A DNA stretch of 64,000 bases from Unio delphinus (Eukaryota > Mollusca > Bivalvia > Unionida > Unionidae): contig JAQISU010000022.1 in assembly GCA_029339505.1 (NCBI GenBank), positions 14,772,001-14,836,000 of the forward strand, written 5' to 3'. The stretch's first letter is position 1; each line of letters starts with the position of its first letter. A program made the translations under genes and the position numbers. The notes below the pieces were generated by a model that saw nothing but the letters and a program-made list of their open reading frames with translations, was not told the DNA's origin and ran no database searches. Below are positions 46,892 to 59,595 of this stretch, one piece after another.

Positions 46892-47262
46892 ACCGTTAAA
46901 GACGAGTATGCGACAGTTCTAATAATATTGCAAGATGAATTGGATGAAGCTGTGAAACATGTATCTCATCAGTCCAGCAAGAAACTCAGTTATGCCAAGT
47001 GGATGCCCTGCAGTTATGTACCAAATTCCTACAATATGGAACTCGAAATTATCAGTCTGGTGTACCAATGGAAGACACTGACACTTGCAGAGCTGAGCGT
47101 CTTTTTCGAGAAACGTATCCGTGTGACAAGGAAATATTTTACTTATGTGCTTTCATCTTAGAAGAAGAGAGACTTGCTTTCCCTAACGACCCATACGAAG
47201 GCCTAGATTTGTACCTTTTTGTAAGGAACAATGTAAGACAGAATCTTCAAAATCTACCGTGA
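46892..47262 (+). pseudogene. Unrecognised possible terminal exon with one frameshift
   Basis: A good acceptor (TTTTTGTCTTACAAATATGT then ATAG) precedes an open frame reading TVKDEYATVLIILQDELDEA then VKHVSHQSSKKLSYAK. Near 46997 the sensible frame shifts by one base and continues VDALQLCTKFLQYGTRNYQS, then ERLFRETYPCDKEIFYLCAF and PNDPYEGLDLYLFVRNNV, ending in TGA at 47262. Composition is protein-like, with clustered Cys and Leu. I do not recognise the family. AATAAA sites near 47640-47655 could be its polyadenylation signal. It may be a decayed exon, or a real exon with an assembly indel. Confidence 0.35.
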
Positions 47263-48540
47263 AATCTTATCTAGTTGATTCCTAATCAAGAGCGTAACAA
47301 AGGCTGTACATTTGTGACGTTTGGCATTGGTTAGGAATTATAATTTATCAGCTAACATACCATACTTAAAGCAATGTAAATATTCTTTTAGTTCCATAAA
47401 TATTTAGTTTATCGTAAAATGTTATATACCGTGTTCAATGGCATACAAATTATTGTAATATCTAATAATGTCTTCTTTTATTCTCAACCGAAAGGTAACG
47501 CAGAGTTTTAACTTTTAAAAAAAATCAGTGCATAGTTCAACTACTTTGACAAAATATCCTGAAGTAATACATTTGTAAATTTTAATATATAATGCCTATT
47601 TTGTGACCTTTCCATCTTTGTTTCATTCATGGATTCAAGAATAAATCAATAAATTATTGGATCTTGTAGAAACAGCGATGTCATAAAGGAAGTCATATAC
47701 ATGGCAAGTTTGAATAAACTATGGACACCGTTGACATTGATGTGTCAAATTGCTTACGTTTTACTTGACTACAAGTGAGTTTACACAACTCCATAGTTTT
47801 GATTGTCTCAGCAATATCTTCTAGCGCCAGTTATATTATCATCATGATATATAAGAAAAGCCGATGCATGGATGGATGGAAATACTGATTAAAGAAAACA
47901 GCATTTCGGACAAGGCACATTGTTGATCAAACATTTTCCACGACAGCTGATCAAATTAAATGAATAACATATAAACGAGCTATTAATGACTGTGAATATC
48001 AATCGGTGTCCTTTTATAACATTTACTGGCTTGTCGAAACTTCCAGTTGCCATAGTGCTTTACACGTGCACATGTAGACAGAAAGCTTAAAATAAAAGTT
48101 CTTGAACAAATGAAGCTTAAGAGAAAGTTAACAAAAAAATAGATTATCAATGCACAAGAAGGTAATAAGGTATCTTTTACAAAATGCATTTACTTATGCT
48201 ATGAAGGACATTTTTAAACGAAATGAAAATTAGCACAAAAATGTGTTTTAAAAACTGAAGGTTCAAGCAAGATGTGATGAAAATGTTCATTGTTATATCT
48301 CTGTGCCTGAATTTTAATATAGTAACATATCAAATTATTTCTTGCAAACACGTGTCCCCATGTTTTATTTAAAGCAATTTTAGCATTGCTTCATGCCATC
48401 TATGGTTTAAAAGCAAACATCCCTTGAGGGACAGGTACTCAGATAATATTTACTAAATATATATTTATTGTTCTATATATCAAGTTTACAGCATAACATG
48501 CTTTTAAAGTAAAAAATATTGCTATGACCTTTAAAAGTGT

Positions 48541-48543
<3 letters not shown>
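47263..48543. other. No recognisable feature
   Basis: AT-rich sequence with no supported gene. Confidence 0.45.

Positions 48544-48623
<80 letters not shown>
48544..48623. repeat. (TA)n microsatellite
   Basis: About 40 perfect TA units. Confidence 0.97.
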
Positions 48624-48626
<3 letters not shown>

Positions 48627-49008
48627 ATGCAGTTATGTCTGGTGAATTGTAAAAATGAGGTTCAGTATTGAGAGATCATACTATATTCTATCACACTACA
48701 CCTTTATCAGCCAAGTGTTTGCAAGAAAACTCATAAATGAATTAAAAGAATTAAAACAACATGCAATCAACAAGTATTTTCAAATGTCCTCAAAAGGTCA
48801 TTAGTGGTACCAAGTAGCACTGATATTGCTATCCTTGTATTGGCGTTGATACATACCCCATTAAAATATAAGAATGAAGTTTGACAAAGATCTTAGTTTG
48901 ATCCTAAACATTAAGTGTCATCAATACCTTATCCGTTATAAAGTATATGCCATGGTAGCAAGGACAACTATCTAAGACAAGATTAAGTTATTTATTAGCA
49001 TTTGTTTT

Positions 49009-49250
49009 CAGAGGCGTAGCTACAGTGTTTGGAGCCCGGGGACACGATTCATTTTTATGCCACTCACCCGTCAACTCTGAAACCAATTATTTTCATTATT
49101 AAAATCACCATCACCCAATGGCTATTAAAGAGAAGAAAAACTAATGCATATTGGCAGAAAAACTTCCAAATACAACCCATTTCACAGCCCATTTTATCGT
49201 CCCCACTAGTCTGGCGCCCGGGGACATCTACCCCCACCCAGCTACACCTG
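49009..49250. mobile_element. hAT-type MITE, 242 bp
   Basis: The left end CAGAGGCGTAGCTACAG and the reverse complement of the right end, CAGGTGTAGCTGGGTG, are inverted repeats. Inner blocks GCCCGGGGACA (49034 and 49216) occur at both ends. The flanks TTTGTTTT and TTTTTTTT agree at 7 of 8 positions, though low complexity weakens this. Confidence 0.72.
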
Positions 49251-49837
49251 TTTTTTTTTGGTGGTAATTCCTTAATTTTGTTAACAGACATTAAGAATCG
49301 AAAGCTTAATCAGTTTCTTTATAAATAACGTCTAGTATATCCAGGTCAAACAGTTGTAGACTAGATCAAGTGTTTCCCTTGAGGTGCAAGATTGAATGGA
49401 AAAAAAGTCACCTTTATGTTAGAACCGGAGGTCAATTTGAGTAAAATATAAATATCCCTTGGTGTCAGAACTGGGTAAAATTAAACAGTTGAGTATTTCT
49501 AAAGCACAATTGAGGGTAAAGGGAAAACACTGAAGATCCGATCTCACTCGTAAAGAACTTTTCAAATTGTGTCTGAAAAAGTTTCTAATGTCATGTTTGT
49601 GGTCGTTATATTTTTCTAATATAAAAAATAAGTAGGTTTGATGCAATTACATGCATTCTAGAAAAGTTTACTAACAACCAGTATGCAAAATGTGAATAAG
49701 TTTCGACAGACTTGTGATGTATGAAAGTAGAGTTAGATGAACAATATGCACAGATTATTCAAGCTTCTACAACATAAACAAGAAAGCACAAATTACCTCA
49801 TTGTTATGTGGGTATTTTACTGGCAATATAACTCATC

Positions 49838-50236
49838 TTGCTAGCTTCACATACTTTACCAATATATGCTCATATAATGCTCTTTATTATCCATAGCTGT
49901 TGCATCAATTATCAAAACATGAAACTTGGTCACATGATGTCACCTGGTTTAAGAGCAATCATTTTAAGTTTTGTGTTGATATGTGCCGCTTTTCAAATGG
50001 TCGGCATTGTAGCATTTTATTTTCGTCAATGTGCAGAAATGTCCGACAACGGCGCGTGTGTGATTTCTTCCTATACATCTTTCCGAGTTCGTTTCTTCTA
50101 CTTTTTGATCGATACAAATAGTATTGATCGGAGACAGTGTGTGTACAGTTCACTCACTCTCTCCAAGTCATATATACGAAATACGCTAATCATAAGGCGA
50201 ATATCGGGATTGATTCAGATCAATGCGATAAATTGA
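49838..50236 (+). other. Open frame with a hydrophobic segment, doubtful gene
   Basis: A 132-codon frame includes MSPGLRAIILSFVLICAAFQ then MVGIVAFYFRQCA, which would make one membrane helix. It could be a first exon of a membrane protein. No family match, acceptor or downstream exon was recognised, and the last third looks non-coding. AT-rich DNA often gives such runs by chance. Confidence 0.15.
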
Positions 50237-50535
50237 CAACGAACAGTGCAAAACTAGTTAAATCACTTACGATCGGTAAAAGACGCTGAAAAAAGCTCGG
50301 TTTAGATTCAACAGATAAGCTGTCATCGGGAGTCATGACCTTTGACACGGTTTGGCTATCTATCATATTGTGCAGCTGTCGCATTGAAAGATATATCATT
50401 TGTCCACCTGCTCAAAGATAATAAATACATTTATTACCTTCAATCATTGCAATATCCTGAAATAAATAATGACACTTGTAACTTATAAATTCCAAAATCA
50501 CATGCGGTCGTGTTGTCTGCTTCTGTAACATGGTA

Positions 50536-50984
50536 GGTATCACGGTACCAATTGTTTTTCTATAGACCTCAAGGCTAGTATTTTGAGAGATAAATATATT
50601 TTCTATCCTAATTTATCGTGCATGTTACACTGTTATAGAGAACAATGTTAGAGACCATTTGACAATGATAGAACCAGGTTTCATTGCATATACGAGATAA
50701 CTCTGCTGGAAGTAGACGGGTACGAGTTATCTAGTCACAACATACTTATTTTCAGTCATGTGTATCACATTTTCAAAAAAAATCATAAAAAATACAAAAT
50801 ATGATCTACATAGGAATAAGCATAAATTCACATAATGCCAAGACGCACAACTTTAAAAGCCAAACATAAAGTACAACTTTCACATAATCCACCAAACATA
50901 GTGTTGTCGATTATTTCTAAATGCAAGGTCCCCTAAACATTAAGCTCCACTCACCTGGACTTGCGCAATTGGTACCGTTATACC
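50536..50984 (+). repeat. 450-bp repeat, left copy, with inverted ends
   Basis: The left end GGTATCACGGTACCAATTG and the reverse complement of the right end, GGTATAACGGTACCAATTG, differ at one base, so it is itself a MITE-like unit. It shares long identical runs with the right copy, for example TTTTCAAAAAAAATCATAAA and TCACCTGGACTTGCGCAATT (second copy CCACCTGG...). Confidence 0.85.
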
Positions 50985-51642
50985 GATAGCAAACCTTAAA
51001 TTTTCCAATAATCTGTGAAATACCTCGGGACTGTATACATGCACTTGGTCTCGCTTGTCAAAAACAATTTTATGAAGTACTAAGCTACGTTTTATATGAA
51101 TGTATATAGAAATGTTATTGGGCTGTTTGAACTCGTTTTCATACTTTTGCTTCACTAGCAAATTCATCTTTTGAAATAAAATGAATTCTTTTAACTATAA
51201 GTTGTGCCTTATTCATATAAGCACTTACGTAACTTCACTTTGGTGATATGGGATAAATCACATTGTCATATTGTGTAATAGCAAGGTCAAGCACTATTTA
51301 GCATGTACCAGTTCTACTATGAAAGAGACATTTTGATCTAAAATAAAGGACTTCATAAATACAAAATGTAACACCAGGGACAGGATATGACCCAATCTTT
51401 AAAAAGTCTAGGCTGTCTACAACTTTCACTGCCTCAAAATGAATGAGATCACTAACCCCAGTCCTTTCACACAGTTCAACCTCCCAAATCCCTTTGTATC
51501 ATAAACAACAATTCCTCCCTTAAATAGCGACCAATATTCATGTAATTAGCCACTCTGTGATCACACCTTGTATAATACAACTTGTAAACACCTTGGATTA
51601 GAATTTTGAATACTTTGGAGAATAAAGAACAGAAAAAATGAC

Positions 51643-51918
51643 ATGAAAAGTAATAAGCTAGCACATCCAAGGGAGTTAAAAACAGGAGAATCTGTTTCCA
51701 AAAGGGACATGTACCTTACAATAAAGGAATCATATATGAAAGCAACAATGCACAGAAAACAGAATAGAAAGTTTATTAGACTCACACGAGATCAGTATAT
51801 TGAGGCTGTACCAAAGAAAAAGAATGAAAATGCATTGTTATCAGTACTGCTGCGGCCCCTACCTGCATCAAAATTTCAGGTGGAACAGTGTGCATATCCA
51901 TCTGAAATAAAAGTGTAA
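51643..51918 (+). CDS. Hypothetical 91-codon ORF inside the 7.8-kb unit
   Basis: The frame starts MKSNKLAHPRELKTGESVSK and continues with a basic stretch (MKATMHRKQNRKFIRLTRD), ending LLRPLPASKFQVEQCAYPSE then IKV and TAA. Composition is protein-like and strongly basic. I do not recognise it. It could be a remnant of an accessory protein of the unit or an exon of a displaced gene. Confidence 0.25.
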   Translation: MKSNKLAHPRELKTGESVSKRDMYLTIKESYMKATMHRKQNRKFIRLTRDQYIEAVPKKKNENALLSVLLRPLPASKFQVEQCAYPSEIKV

Positions 51919-52501
51919 ATAATTTAAAGCATACAGAGACATACAATTTGTATTCGCTCTACACATAAAGTTAATATTAATTGGCTTTGATTAAACCAGT
52001 GAAAGAACAATTGTAAAAACAGAAAACAAACAGTAAGCTTTGCTCTGACAAATTATGAAAGAAATTGTAGTTATTTGCATAATTATCCAACGATGTAATA
52101 TTGTATTATTAATCGTCTCATTATTGACATAAAAATTACTGAAAATGTCGATTTATTTCTTGAAAAGATTTGTTCCATGAAGGGAGATAACTTAGTTTTA
52201 ATGTCACATTATAACACGTGTGTAATAGTTTTCTTTCCATGTCTTAATTCTCCATATAATAAAACTCAGTTCACTTAAATGTGATTTAAAATATATGCAT
52301 TACATCAAAGAAAAATACAATATCAGAATGTGAGTGTTTACATAATCAAAGATCTATACATATAATATATAAGTATTGCAGAGAGCCTGCGGGTAGTTAT
52401 TTTTTTTTTTTTGGCAGAGATGAGGAGTAATCTACGAATCGCACCATAAATGTCCACCAGAATAAACTAATGTGGAATGCTGTCTTCAGGGAATATGCGG
52501 A

Positions 52502-55500
52502 CAGTGCAGGATTTACGTATAAGCTACACAAGCTATAGCGTAGGGCCCCCCATTTTCTTGCCCCCCCCCAAAAAAAAAAAAAAAAATTGTCCGAGTGAGC
52601 AATTGTCATATATACTTAAATATACTGCAGCATTATTTGTCCCAATGCCGCACGTCCGAAACATCCCATACTCTTCACCCAATTTTTTTTAGCGCGTCTT
52701 TTCGAAGAACAAAGCGCTATTGTGCCTAGGGTTTGCATTACCGATAACCGGTAATTATGACTACCGAAATTACTGATAAATTTCGACAGGAAATGCCGGT
52801 AATTTCGGTAATCTTTAAAATTATTTCATTATTATTTTATAACAGAAATGGAACGTGTAAAGTATATAATTTCTTTTACTATAAACACGGGGATTCCTCT
52901 GTGTTGCCCCGCTATACTCTAGCATGCGCTGACCTTTTGTAGTTCGAGTGAGCCGGCAGACGATACAATATTTCTTTTAAATGTATGTTTATAGTTATAT
53001 TAAATATTCTGCCCACAGTTTGCAAGATGTCAACCAGAAGTTATAAAAGTGGAGCTCAAAAGAGGAAAAAGAAGCAGAGAGCTGAAGAAGAACTTAGCAA
53101 GTTAACAAAATTAGAAAGTTTCTTAACAAAGATAGATAAGGATGCCTGATGAACCAAAAGCCTCTACCACAGTGAGTCAGTCACGGGATATTCATTCTAT
53201 TCCTGATACAGAACCTGGTATATCTAGTTGTATTGAATCTACTTCAACGAATGAAGCAACAAATATTAAGATTTATAAACCAGAGAGTAGTACAAGCACA
53301 GAAGATTCAGCATAAAAAACAAACAGAATGATGTTGGGCTATGGGGTGATTTAAGTAAAGATGAGATTTTATACTGGGTAGAGAAAGGTCCGTCAGAATG
53401 TCAGCACTCAAATGGCTCATTTGAAAAATCAAAGAAGCTTTTTGCAAACCAAGACAGATATTGCTGAAATAGCTTGTTCTATCCCAAACAGGCTAATGGT
53501 GAAACATATTGCAGAGAATGGTTAGTATATTCGCCAGCAACTGGTCGTGTATACTGTTTCGTGTGTAAACTCTTTTCAAATTCTTCTACACCATTATCAT
53601 CCGATGGATTTTGTGACTGGCGCAACACCTATTTAGTCCAAAGTCATGAAAACTCTGTAGTCCATAGAACAGCTTCGGAAACATATCTTACAAGAAAACG
53701 TGGCTCAACAATAGACTGGCAACTAGCAGAACAGATAAATAATAAACGGCAGTACTGGAAAAATGTTCTTGAACGAGTTGTGGCAGTCATAATTACTATG
53801 GTAGAGCGTGGTTTACCTTTCAGAGATAAGGAAACATTTGGTTCTCCTCACAATGGCAATTTCCTTGGATTACTCGAACTTATAGCAAAATTTGATCCTT
53901 TTCTAGCAAGCCATATAAAAAACATTGGGAATAAAGGATTAGGTGTCACATCTTATCTTTCTAAAACAATATGTGAATTTATCCAAATTATGGCACATAA
54001 AGTAAGAGACTCAATCTTGGATGATTTAAGAACTGCAGGGTACTTCAGTTTTTCTATAGATTCCACTCCAGACCGGTCCTATATTGATCAGCTCACTGTT
54101 TTTGTGAGGTATGTTTCACCAGATGATGGGCTCCCTATTGAACGTTTTCTAACTTTCCTAGAGATGGGTAGCCACACAGGGGAAAGTATGGCTAAGATGG
54201 TGCACAACTACCTTACAAATGAGTGCAAAATAGATTTTAGTAAGTGTCGAAGCTAGTCATATGATAATGCTGCCAATATGTCTGGCAAATACTAGTACAA
54301 GGGTATGCAAGAAATAATATTGAAGATTAACAAGTATACTATGTATATTCCATGTGCTGGTCATTCACTGAAACTTGTTGGTAGAGCATCAGTCGACTGT
54401 TGTTTAGATGCAGTAAACGTTTTTGGAATTGTTCAAGAAATATATAATTTCTTTTCATCATCTACACATAGATGGGCAGTACTGTTGTCATTCTTCAAAG
54501 ATGATTCAAAAGTTCCAAAGTCTTTGTCAAAGACTAGGAAGCACATTCAATGGCCACAAGTGCAATACTTGATAGTTATGATGGAATAATTTCTGCATTG
54601 CATCAGCTGCATATTGATACTACAGAGAAAGGCGAAACAAGAAATCAAGCCATAAACATTTTGAATAAAATGGAGGAGTTTGAATTTATGGTAATGTTAT
54701 ATATGTGGAGTTACTTGCTGGATGAATTTCACAAGACTAGTCAATCACTGCAAGACCCCAAAATTAGTCTAGATGTATGTAGGAAATTGTATGCTTCACT
54801 TTCAAATTTTGTTAAAGTTTCCAGGGATATGTTCGATCATTTGAATAAAAAGCAAAGGAAAAATTGCCTGATGTTGATTACAAGAAAAGCAGATATGGAA
54901 GGCATATCAATGATGATGAAAATGATGCTTTAGAGAACCTTGAGCCAAAAGACAAGTTCAGAATCAAAACATTTATTCCTGTGATGGCTGCATTAGAGTC
55001 AAGTCTGGCACAGAGGGCCTCAGTATACAATGATGCTGCAAAAAATTTTCATTCTTAACAAAATTAGAAGCTACAGAAGAAGAGATTCGTGAAGGAGTTA
55101 GTGCTTTATGCCAAACATATCCTGAAGATGTGAACATGAATCTTGTATAAGTCAAGCATATTCATCAATATGTTAGACATAGTCAAGCCTATGGTTCAGC
55201 GGAACATGACAGTCTGACACGTCAGGATCTGTATAGGGTAATATTTAACGATCGGGTCCAATCAGCATTCCCTAATGTAGAAGCAATTTTGAGATTGTTT
55301 CTTAGTATGATGGTTGCAAATTGCTCTGGAGAAAGATCTTTTTGTCAGCTGAAGAGAATAAAAAATGAATTTAGAACAACAATGACTCACGATAAATTAT
55401 GTTCCCTCAGTCTCGTGTGCATAGAAAGTGACAAACTACGCAGTTAATCATTTGATGATGTCATCAGTGACTTTGCTCTGGCAAAGGCAAAGGCAAGAAA

Positions 55501-55822
55501 GAAAATATTTTAGTTTAATATAATTCCTTAATCTCTATAACATGTTTCAAGAGATTAGATAATAAGCCTTTGTAAATTGTGCCTTCTAAAAGAACTTTTG
55601 TTTCTTTTTACCAGAGTTTGCATTTTCAAGTTTGTTATGAATAAAAATGATTTTAAGTTAAAGATTTATTATTTCACTATCTATATACTTCTTAATTGCA
55701 TTTCAGTTTAACCCTCTAGGTATCCGAAAATCATATTTGGCACTGACATATAATATCTGGACTTATAAAGGGCCCCATATCTCAAATAGCTTAGGGCCTT
55801 ATCAAGTCTAAATCCGGCCCTG
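52502..55822 (+). mobile_element. hAT transposon, 3.3 kb, with 8-bp target-site duplication
   Basis: The left terminus CAGTGCAGGATTTACGTA and the reverse complement of the right, CAGGGCCGGATTTAGACT, are inverted repeats; further in, TAGGGCCCC and GGGCCTTAT echo each other. The flanks TATGCGGA (52494-52501) and CATGCGGA (55823-55830) form the 8-bp duplication with one mismatch. It encodes a ZMYM1-like (TTF-type finger, DUF4371) hAT transposase, now broken. It sits at the upstream edge of the Mutator-like pseudogene. Confidence 0.88.
53027..55447 (+). pseudogene. hAT transposase, ZMYM1-like, multiply broken
   Basis: The N-terminus at 53027 is a basic MSTRSYKSGAQKRKKKQRAE. After several frame breaks, 53474-54256 gives a TTF/ZMYM-type zinc-finger region (CREWLVYSPATGRVYCFVCK) followed by the catalytic region FSIDSTPDRSYIDQLTVFVR and FLEMGSHTGESMAKMVHNYL. 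The next parts, YDNAANMSGKY, IPCAGHSLKLVG and FFSSSTHRWAVLL, correspond to the conserved hAT blocks. The C-terminus (MMVANCSGERSFCQLKRIKN) is the hAT dimerisation domain. At least five stops or frame changes make it inactive. No intron is needed to explain the breaks. Confidence 0.85.
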
Positions 55823-55837
55823 CATGCGGAAATATCC

Positions 55838-57556
55838 CCAATGAGTTTGGGGTTTTGGCGATGGGACCTACACTCAGAGGAGCAATAGGGCTTTGGTTGA
55901 TGGGAACCGGCACTTTGTAACAAATGTAGTTACAAATCAGAAATGTTCAATCTCTTCGAAGAAATTGAAAATAAAAGTCCTGGACTCAAAACAGCCAATA
56001 TAAACAGAGGACTACAAGTTGCGTTGACACAAGTGTCGATGGGAAATACTGACCTAAGGAAATTACTCGTCTACCAGCATCCCTGCCCCTTCCACAAAGG
56101 GGATGCAAAAGGTTTCGAACAAAACTTGTAAAGAGATCATAAAAGAAAATATTTTGGATATGAGGTGTCGGAGACAAAAGCTAAGAGAAATTAATGTTGC
56201 AAGGGGAAATCCACCCGATATCATTGATGCACAAGTAGATGGTACATATAACAATCCTTTGTATTCTGGTGTTGGAAAAACTCTATTTCAGCCAGCATCA
56301 AAAGTCTGCTACATACAGGCTGCAAATGTAACAGCAATGAATGGCACTATTGCCCTAACAACTAAAATTAAACTGTGTTCTCATCACATACAACACCAAT
56401 CAGATGAACTTAATATAACAAACAAAACATGTGATTGCACTGCAAATATCAGCATGGAAACTAATATTGGTGATGAGGAAACTTGGGCCTCAGAAACGTC
56501 TTCTTAACCTAAACGAAGATAATTTTGAAGTGCGAAACATAACTGATCCAGACACAAGCAGCCATAGGGCTGCAGTCAGCCTATACAACGAGGGGATCAC
56601 TCAGACTATCCCTAAAAACTTTATCGACACCAGACGTTTCTCTGAAAACCATAGGAACTATATAAAAAGGCGCCCAAATTTGGTTCACATGATGCCAGTG
56701 CTGACCAAAGATGCTAGACAGAAAATGTTAGGTTTGCCATTGACCGGAGTCAGGTGGAGTTTGAAAATGCATTTAATAAACTCAACGGGGATACCTAACA
56801 TTCAGTGCTGATGCTATTGTACAATGTTGCCAGGGAGATCATAGTCTGTGTACCAATAATTCATATGCATGCAAGAGTAACTGGTTGGAGAAAAGTCCAT
56901 ACTTGCCATTTAATTTTGAAATGCATGTAACAAAACAGTCTGAAGGCATATTGCGGGATTGTATTAATTATCGTTTGCGACCATAACATTTGGAAAAAAA
57001 CAAAATTTAACACAAATACTCAAAAGATTCAGGCAGCAAACAGGTTTTAAGGCGTTCATTGCCAAGATATATAACATGGAAAAGAAATTTTCCTGGTAGA
57101 GCACACAGTGCAGTTCACTCTTGAAATAATGGGCCTGGGAATCCATACTAAAGCTATGCAATGCAATTGGCTGTATAATTTCATTTGGAACTAGAATTGC
57201 TAAAAATCTAGCTCAGAAGCAGAAATTTCTTAAATGTTTTTAAACAATATAAAACTTACAAAAAAATCACAGGCATTTAAAAGAAGGAGATGTGAGAAAC
57301 GAACTTATCTTTATAAATTGCATGAAGAATTTCAAGTGAGAAAAAAAATACAAAGGGCTATTGTTGCCAAATGTTAAAAAGAAAAAGAGAAAAGAAGACC
57401 ATATATATAATAAATTACCAAAGATCACGTAATCCAGCATTTCCTATATGACATAAACTGGTCTATGACAACCAGAACACCTTCCCTGAGCCTTACAATA
57501 TTCTCTGTCCTGGGTTATTGCATGCTGTTCTAGAACTAGATGTTTACCATTTATAA
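55838..57556 (+). pseudogene. Mutator-like transposase-domain protein, decayed
   Basis: Reading across frames gives RALVDGNRHFVTNVVTNQKC, LQVALTQVSMGNTDLRKLLV, then QVDGTYNNPLYSGVGKTLFQ, KLCSHH, RAAVSLYNEGITQTIPKNFI, QGDHSLC, KRNFPGRAHSAVH and CPGLLHAVLELD. This is the Mutator-like transposase-domain family that is abundant in mollusc genomes; VDGTYNNPLY carries the first catalytic Asp. There are at least six frame breaks. The start was probably lost or displaced when the hAT inserted just upstream. It is the main cargo of the 7.8-kb unit. Confidence 0.75.
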
Positions 57557-57919
57557 ACGATTTAGTATGACACATTAAATATCTAATAGGTGACCACAGT
57601 CATCCATACGTAGTATATTGTTTAAATAAATTATTTTACCGCATGTATGACATCCTATGAGCAGACTCCACTCATATTGAGCCATCTGGCCATACAACTC
57701 TCTGTCCGCAATAGCAGACTTTTATCAAAAGCAAGCCCCCCCCCCCCCCCCGTGTTTTTATCTGAAGATTTTATACATTTTCTATGTAAAAGTCTGCCAA
57801 TATTCGACCAAAATTTCTCAATATCCATCATTTAACCAAATGACACTATGAAAGTATATAAATGGTGGCTATGTATACTCGTTACTATGGATACACTGTG
57901 AAGCTGGCGTTACCTTTAA

Positions 57920-58378
57920 GGTATCAAAGTACCAACTGTTTTTCTATAGACCTTAGTGCTAATATTTGGAGAGAGAAATATATTTTCTATCCTAATTTAG
58001 CGTGCATGTCACACTGTTATAGAGAACAATGTTAGATTGTCAATTTGACGATGACAGAACCAGGTACTCCATTGCACATAGGAAATAACCGCTGGAAGTA
58101 GACAGAGGTACGAGTTATCTAGTTACAACATACTTTTTTTCAGTCATGTGTATCACATTTTCAAAAAAAATCATAAAAAATACAAAATATGATCTATATA
58201 GGAATTAGCATAAATTCACGTTGCCAAGACGCACATTTTTTTAAAGCCCAAAAAAAGTACAACTCTTACATAATCCACCTATCATAGCTAGAGTTGTTTT
58301 TGTTATATTTCTGAATGCAAGATTCCCTACACTTTAAACTCCACCCACCTGGACTTGCGCAATTGGTACCGTTATACA
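57920..58378 (+). repeat. 450-bp repeat, right copy
   Basis: It begins GGTATCAAAGTACCAACTG and ends GCGCAATTGGTACCGTTATA. It is roughly 85-90% identical to the left copy by eye, so the two have diverged for some time. Confidence 0.85.
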
Positions 58379-58733
58379 TGGTATCAGCATGTACTAATTG
58401 CACCATTTCCTGTGCTATGGTCTTTTCATTATTTAATACCGAGTATTGTCCCTTTTAAAAACCTAACTTATATCGGTTTGAGTTTTTCACCTTGTACATA
58501 GTATGCTCAAATGACCATGGTAATCAATAGTTAACTTTTGCAAATTTTGCTAAAATACTTCTTTGCAGCCTCGCAGATACATTTACATCCAAACATTGTT
58601 TATCCAAGTAACACTGTGGATAGACTTGCACGAATTTTTTTCTTTTCATCCACAAATAGAATGCAAAAAGCATAACTATTGACAATCATGTACGAGGTTT
58701 ATATAATAAACACACATTTTGACTTAAGAGGAT

Positions 58734-58831
58734 TGTTTGTTTGAATTTTAACGGCGCACCAGCAATTTTAGGCTATTTAGCGCTATACAATAGGTTAGAT
58801 GTTTAAAAATAAGAAAGGTTCAACATCGACC
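58734..58831 (-). mobile_element. 98-bp I-type LINE stub with 13-bp target-site duplication
   Basis: It runs from TGTTTGTTTGAATTTTAACG to AGGTTCAACATCGACC, so only the last 98 bp of the LINE are present. GACTTAAGAGGAT flanks both sides (58721-58733 and 58832-58844). It lies immediately before the Tigger-like coding start. Confidence 0.9.
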
Positions 58832-59595
58832 GACTTAAGAGGATGAATATGATAACCGAGGAAGAGGAGACGGCATTGGTCCACTACTTGGAATATATGA
58901 CCCGACAAGGCTTTCCAACGTCTCGGATGATAGACAGTATGTAATATAATTAGGAAAAGTGGGCGCAAGACCTTTTTAAATTTAAACAGATATTTATCTG
59001 ATCGGTGGTTCTGAAATGCTTTTAAGAGACACAGAGAACTCGCTGAAAAAGAGCCAGAAAGACAAGATCATTCCAAATCAAGAATGGCAAATCAGAATAT
59101 AATGGATCAGTTCTTCACACTTCTGCGGAATACTGTTGACAGACTGGGCTTGACAGATAAATGAACGGTAAGGAAAAGGCAGATCAGAGTGTAATAAGAG
59201 GCCAACATACCTACCAACAAATTGTGTAATCATCTGGTCATATAAGAGCTAATTTATGTATTTGTGTTGATGGTAGGATTCTGACCTTTCTGATTTTTGG
59301 GAAAAAAATTTCTCACTACCTACAGGTATGCTGTACCCAACAATTGACGCTTTTCTTATAGTGAGCCTGGATACATGGATTCGGAACTCTTTCTTTCCTG
59401 GTTCAAGGATCTATTTCTTCCAAACTTTGGCAAAGAATGACCAGTTCTACTTGTCTGTGATAATCACGACAGTCACATCAACTTGTAATTGGTAGATGTT
59501 GCACGTGAAAACAACGTTGAATTTCTTGGTCTACCGTCACATACAATACACATCCTACAACCTCTTGATGTTGGTTGTTGTTGTTGGGTTTAACG

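Larger units (their letters stand above)
50536..58375. mobile_element. 7.8-kb unit with 450-bp direct terminal repeats around a Mutator-like pseudogene
   Basis: Two copies of a 450-bp sequence lie in the same orientation at 50536-50984 and 57920-58378. Each has inverted ends of its own. The outer flanks share ACATGGTA (50528-50535 and 58376-58383), while the inner flanks do not match each other. This fits transposition of the whole as one unit, like a composite transposon, about 4.5 kb before the hAT at 52502-55822 arrived. The cargo is a small ORF and a Mutator-like transposase pseudogene. Up to three bases of the shared octamer may belong to the element end, so the duplication may be only TGGTA. 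Two independent MITE insertions remain possible. Confidence 0.5.

Noticed and set aside
50536..58378. LTR retrotransposon with 450-bp LTRs
   Set aside because: No TG...CA ends, primer-binding site, polypurine tract, protease, reverse transcriptase or integrase lies between; each repeat has its own inverted ends.
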